Below, piece by piece: positions 5,659 to 5,872 of a stretch of DNA of 5,872 nucleotides. The stretch comes from Alphaproteobacteria bacterium (lineage in GTDB: Bacteria > Pseudomonadota > Alphaproteobacteria > Rhizobiales > Devosiaceae), in NCBI GenBank assembly GCA_013152625.1, contig JAADFY010000102.1:954-6825 (forward strand), in the 5' to 3' direction. The position numbers were made by a program, and so were the translations under genes. The notes beneath the pieces were generated by a model that was not told where the DNA came from, ran no database searches, and saw nothing but the letters and a program-made list of their open reading frames with translations. Position 1 is the first letter of the stretch. Each line of letters starts with the position of its first letter.

Positions 5659-5689
5659 GGGGCGGGCTAAACGCCCGCTCCGTCCTCGT
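5659..5689. repeat. Hairpin repeat, copy 2
   Basis: A 9-bp stem (5659-5667, GGGGCGGGC, with 5673-5681, GCCCGCTCC, one G-T pair) encloses loop TAAAC and is followed by GTCCTCGT. Relative to copy 1, the C-G pair 5479/5487 is replaced by the G-C pair 5666/5674. Confidence 0.75.
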
Positions 5690-5692
5690 AAG

Positions 5693-5740
5693 TTCTTTAA
5701 TGGCGGCTGTGAGCATAGAGGCTCGCACCTCGCCTGCGCG
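5693..5740. repeat. 48-bp imperfect direct repeat, copy 2
   Basis: Second copy of the unit at 5611-5658. It is followed by a CG-rich run (CCCGCTCGCGCTCGCT, 5741-5756) rather than by the hairpin, so the units are combined differently on the two sides. Confidence 0.75.
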
Positions 5741-5810
5741 CCCGCTCGCGCTCGCTATACTCAAAGTCAGAGATAAGCTTGAGGCTTGTGCCTTTGGAGA
5801 AGTACATACC

Positions 5811-5832
5811 GTCCCGGCCTTCGAGCCGGGAC
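5811..5832. repeat. Strong 8-bp hairpin GTCCCGGC / GCCGGGAC
   Basis: A perfect inverted repeat (5811-5818 with 5825-5832) around loop CTTCGA. Neither side has a T tract, so it is more likely an intergenic palindromic repeat than a terminator. It lies 21 bases before the second palindrome. Confidence 0.7.
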
Positions 5833-5853
5833 CTCACCGCAAGTTGAACGAGG

Positions 5854-5872
5854 CCCCGGATCAGGTCCGGGG
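5854..5872. repeat. Palindrome CCCCGGA-TCAGG-TCCGGGG, alphaproteobacterial type
   Basis: A perfect 7-bp inverted repeat (5854-5860 with 5866-5872) around TCAGG. CCCGGATCAAGTCCGGG-like palindromes are common intergenic repeats in alphaproteobacteria as I recall them, and this is a close variant. The window ends at the last base of the stem, so the element may be longer. Confidence 0.6.

Larger units (their letters stand above)
5379..5872. other. Gene-free repeat mosaic downstream of tRNA-Pro
   Basis: These 494 bases hold no credible gene. They are built of degenerate direct repeats and hairpins, listed separately. One T-rich motif (CTTTGTTT then CTCACG then GTTCGC or GTCCGC) recurs at 5394-5418, 5425-5452 and, weakly, 5568-5595. 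A GAGG(C/T)TCGCAC(C/T)TC motif recurs at 5553 and 5719, with a near copy at 5637. The right edge runs into palindromes and the mosaic may continue past the window. Reading frames here arise from the repeats and from the antisense of the tRNA. Confidence 0.7.

Noticed and set aside
5330..5776. Plus-strand frame of 148 codons starting within the tRNA
   Set aside because: It begins in the tRNA and runs through the repeat mosaic; the residues follow from repeated Arg/Ala/Ser-rich DNA motifs and match no family.
5379..5872. CRISPR array or direct-repeat array in the region after the tRNA
   Set aside because: Repeat units differ in length, identity and order, and the spacing is not regular; no cas-like gene is present.

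Overview
The window looks like core chromosome of an alphaproteobacterium. The evidence is gene order and family: an OmlA/BamE-type lipoprotein gene divergent from a row encoding a CBP3-type ubiquinol-cytochrome c chaperone, a DUF177/YceD protein, PlsX, FabH, IHF alpha and a MerR-type regulator, followed by tRNA-Pro. A CBP3-type chaperone beside the plsX-fabH-ihfA row is typical of that class. I cannot name the genus from the sequence alone.

Layout. Positions 1-31 hold a rho-independent terminator for a plus-strand gene that lies left of the window, and 32-184 has no gene I can support. bamE is on the minus strand (185-640). The 290-base divergent region (641-930) is structured. It carries three 15-bp iterons over the candidate bamE promoter, and two identical 18-bp repeats 21 bp apart that end just before a good plus-strand sigma70-like promoter (808-836). 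The plus-strand row then runs to 5144. Several junctions are tight: the YceD gene overlaps the chaperone gene by 17 bases and fabH overlaps plsX by 4 bases (GTGA), so it probably acts as an operon with extra internal promoters, for example before ihfA. tRNA-Pro(GGG) is at 5302-5378. The last 494 bases contain no credible gene and are a mosaic of degenerate direct repeats and strong palindromes.

Function. plsX and fabH link phospholipid and fatty acid synthesis: PlsX makes acyl-phosphate from acyl-ACP, and FabH starts acyl chains. BamE serves outer-membrane protein assembly and the CBP3-like protein serves assembly of the respiratory bc1 complex, so the cluster is mostly about building the cell envelope and membranes. 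IHF alpha is a DNA-bending architectural protein. The MerR-type regulator has no cysteine and no known ligand.

I found no new protein system. The least explained signals are non-coding: the repeat sets in the divergent promoter region, and the repeat mosaic after the tRNA, where two hairpin copies differ by a compensatory base-pair swap.
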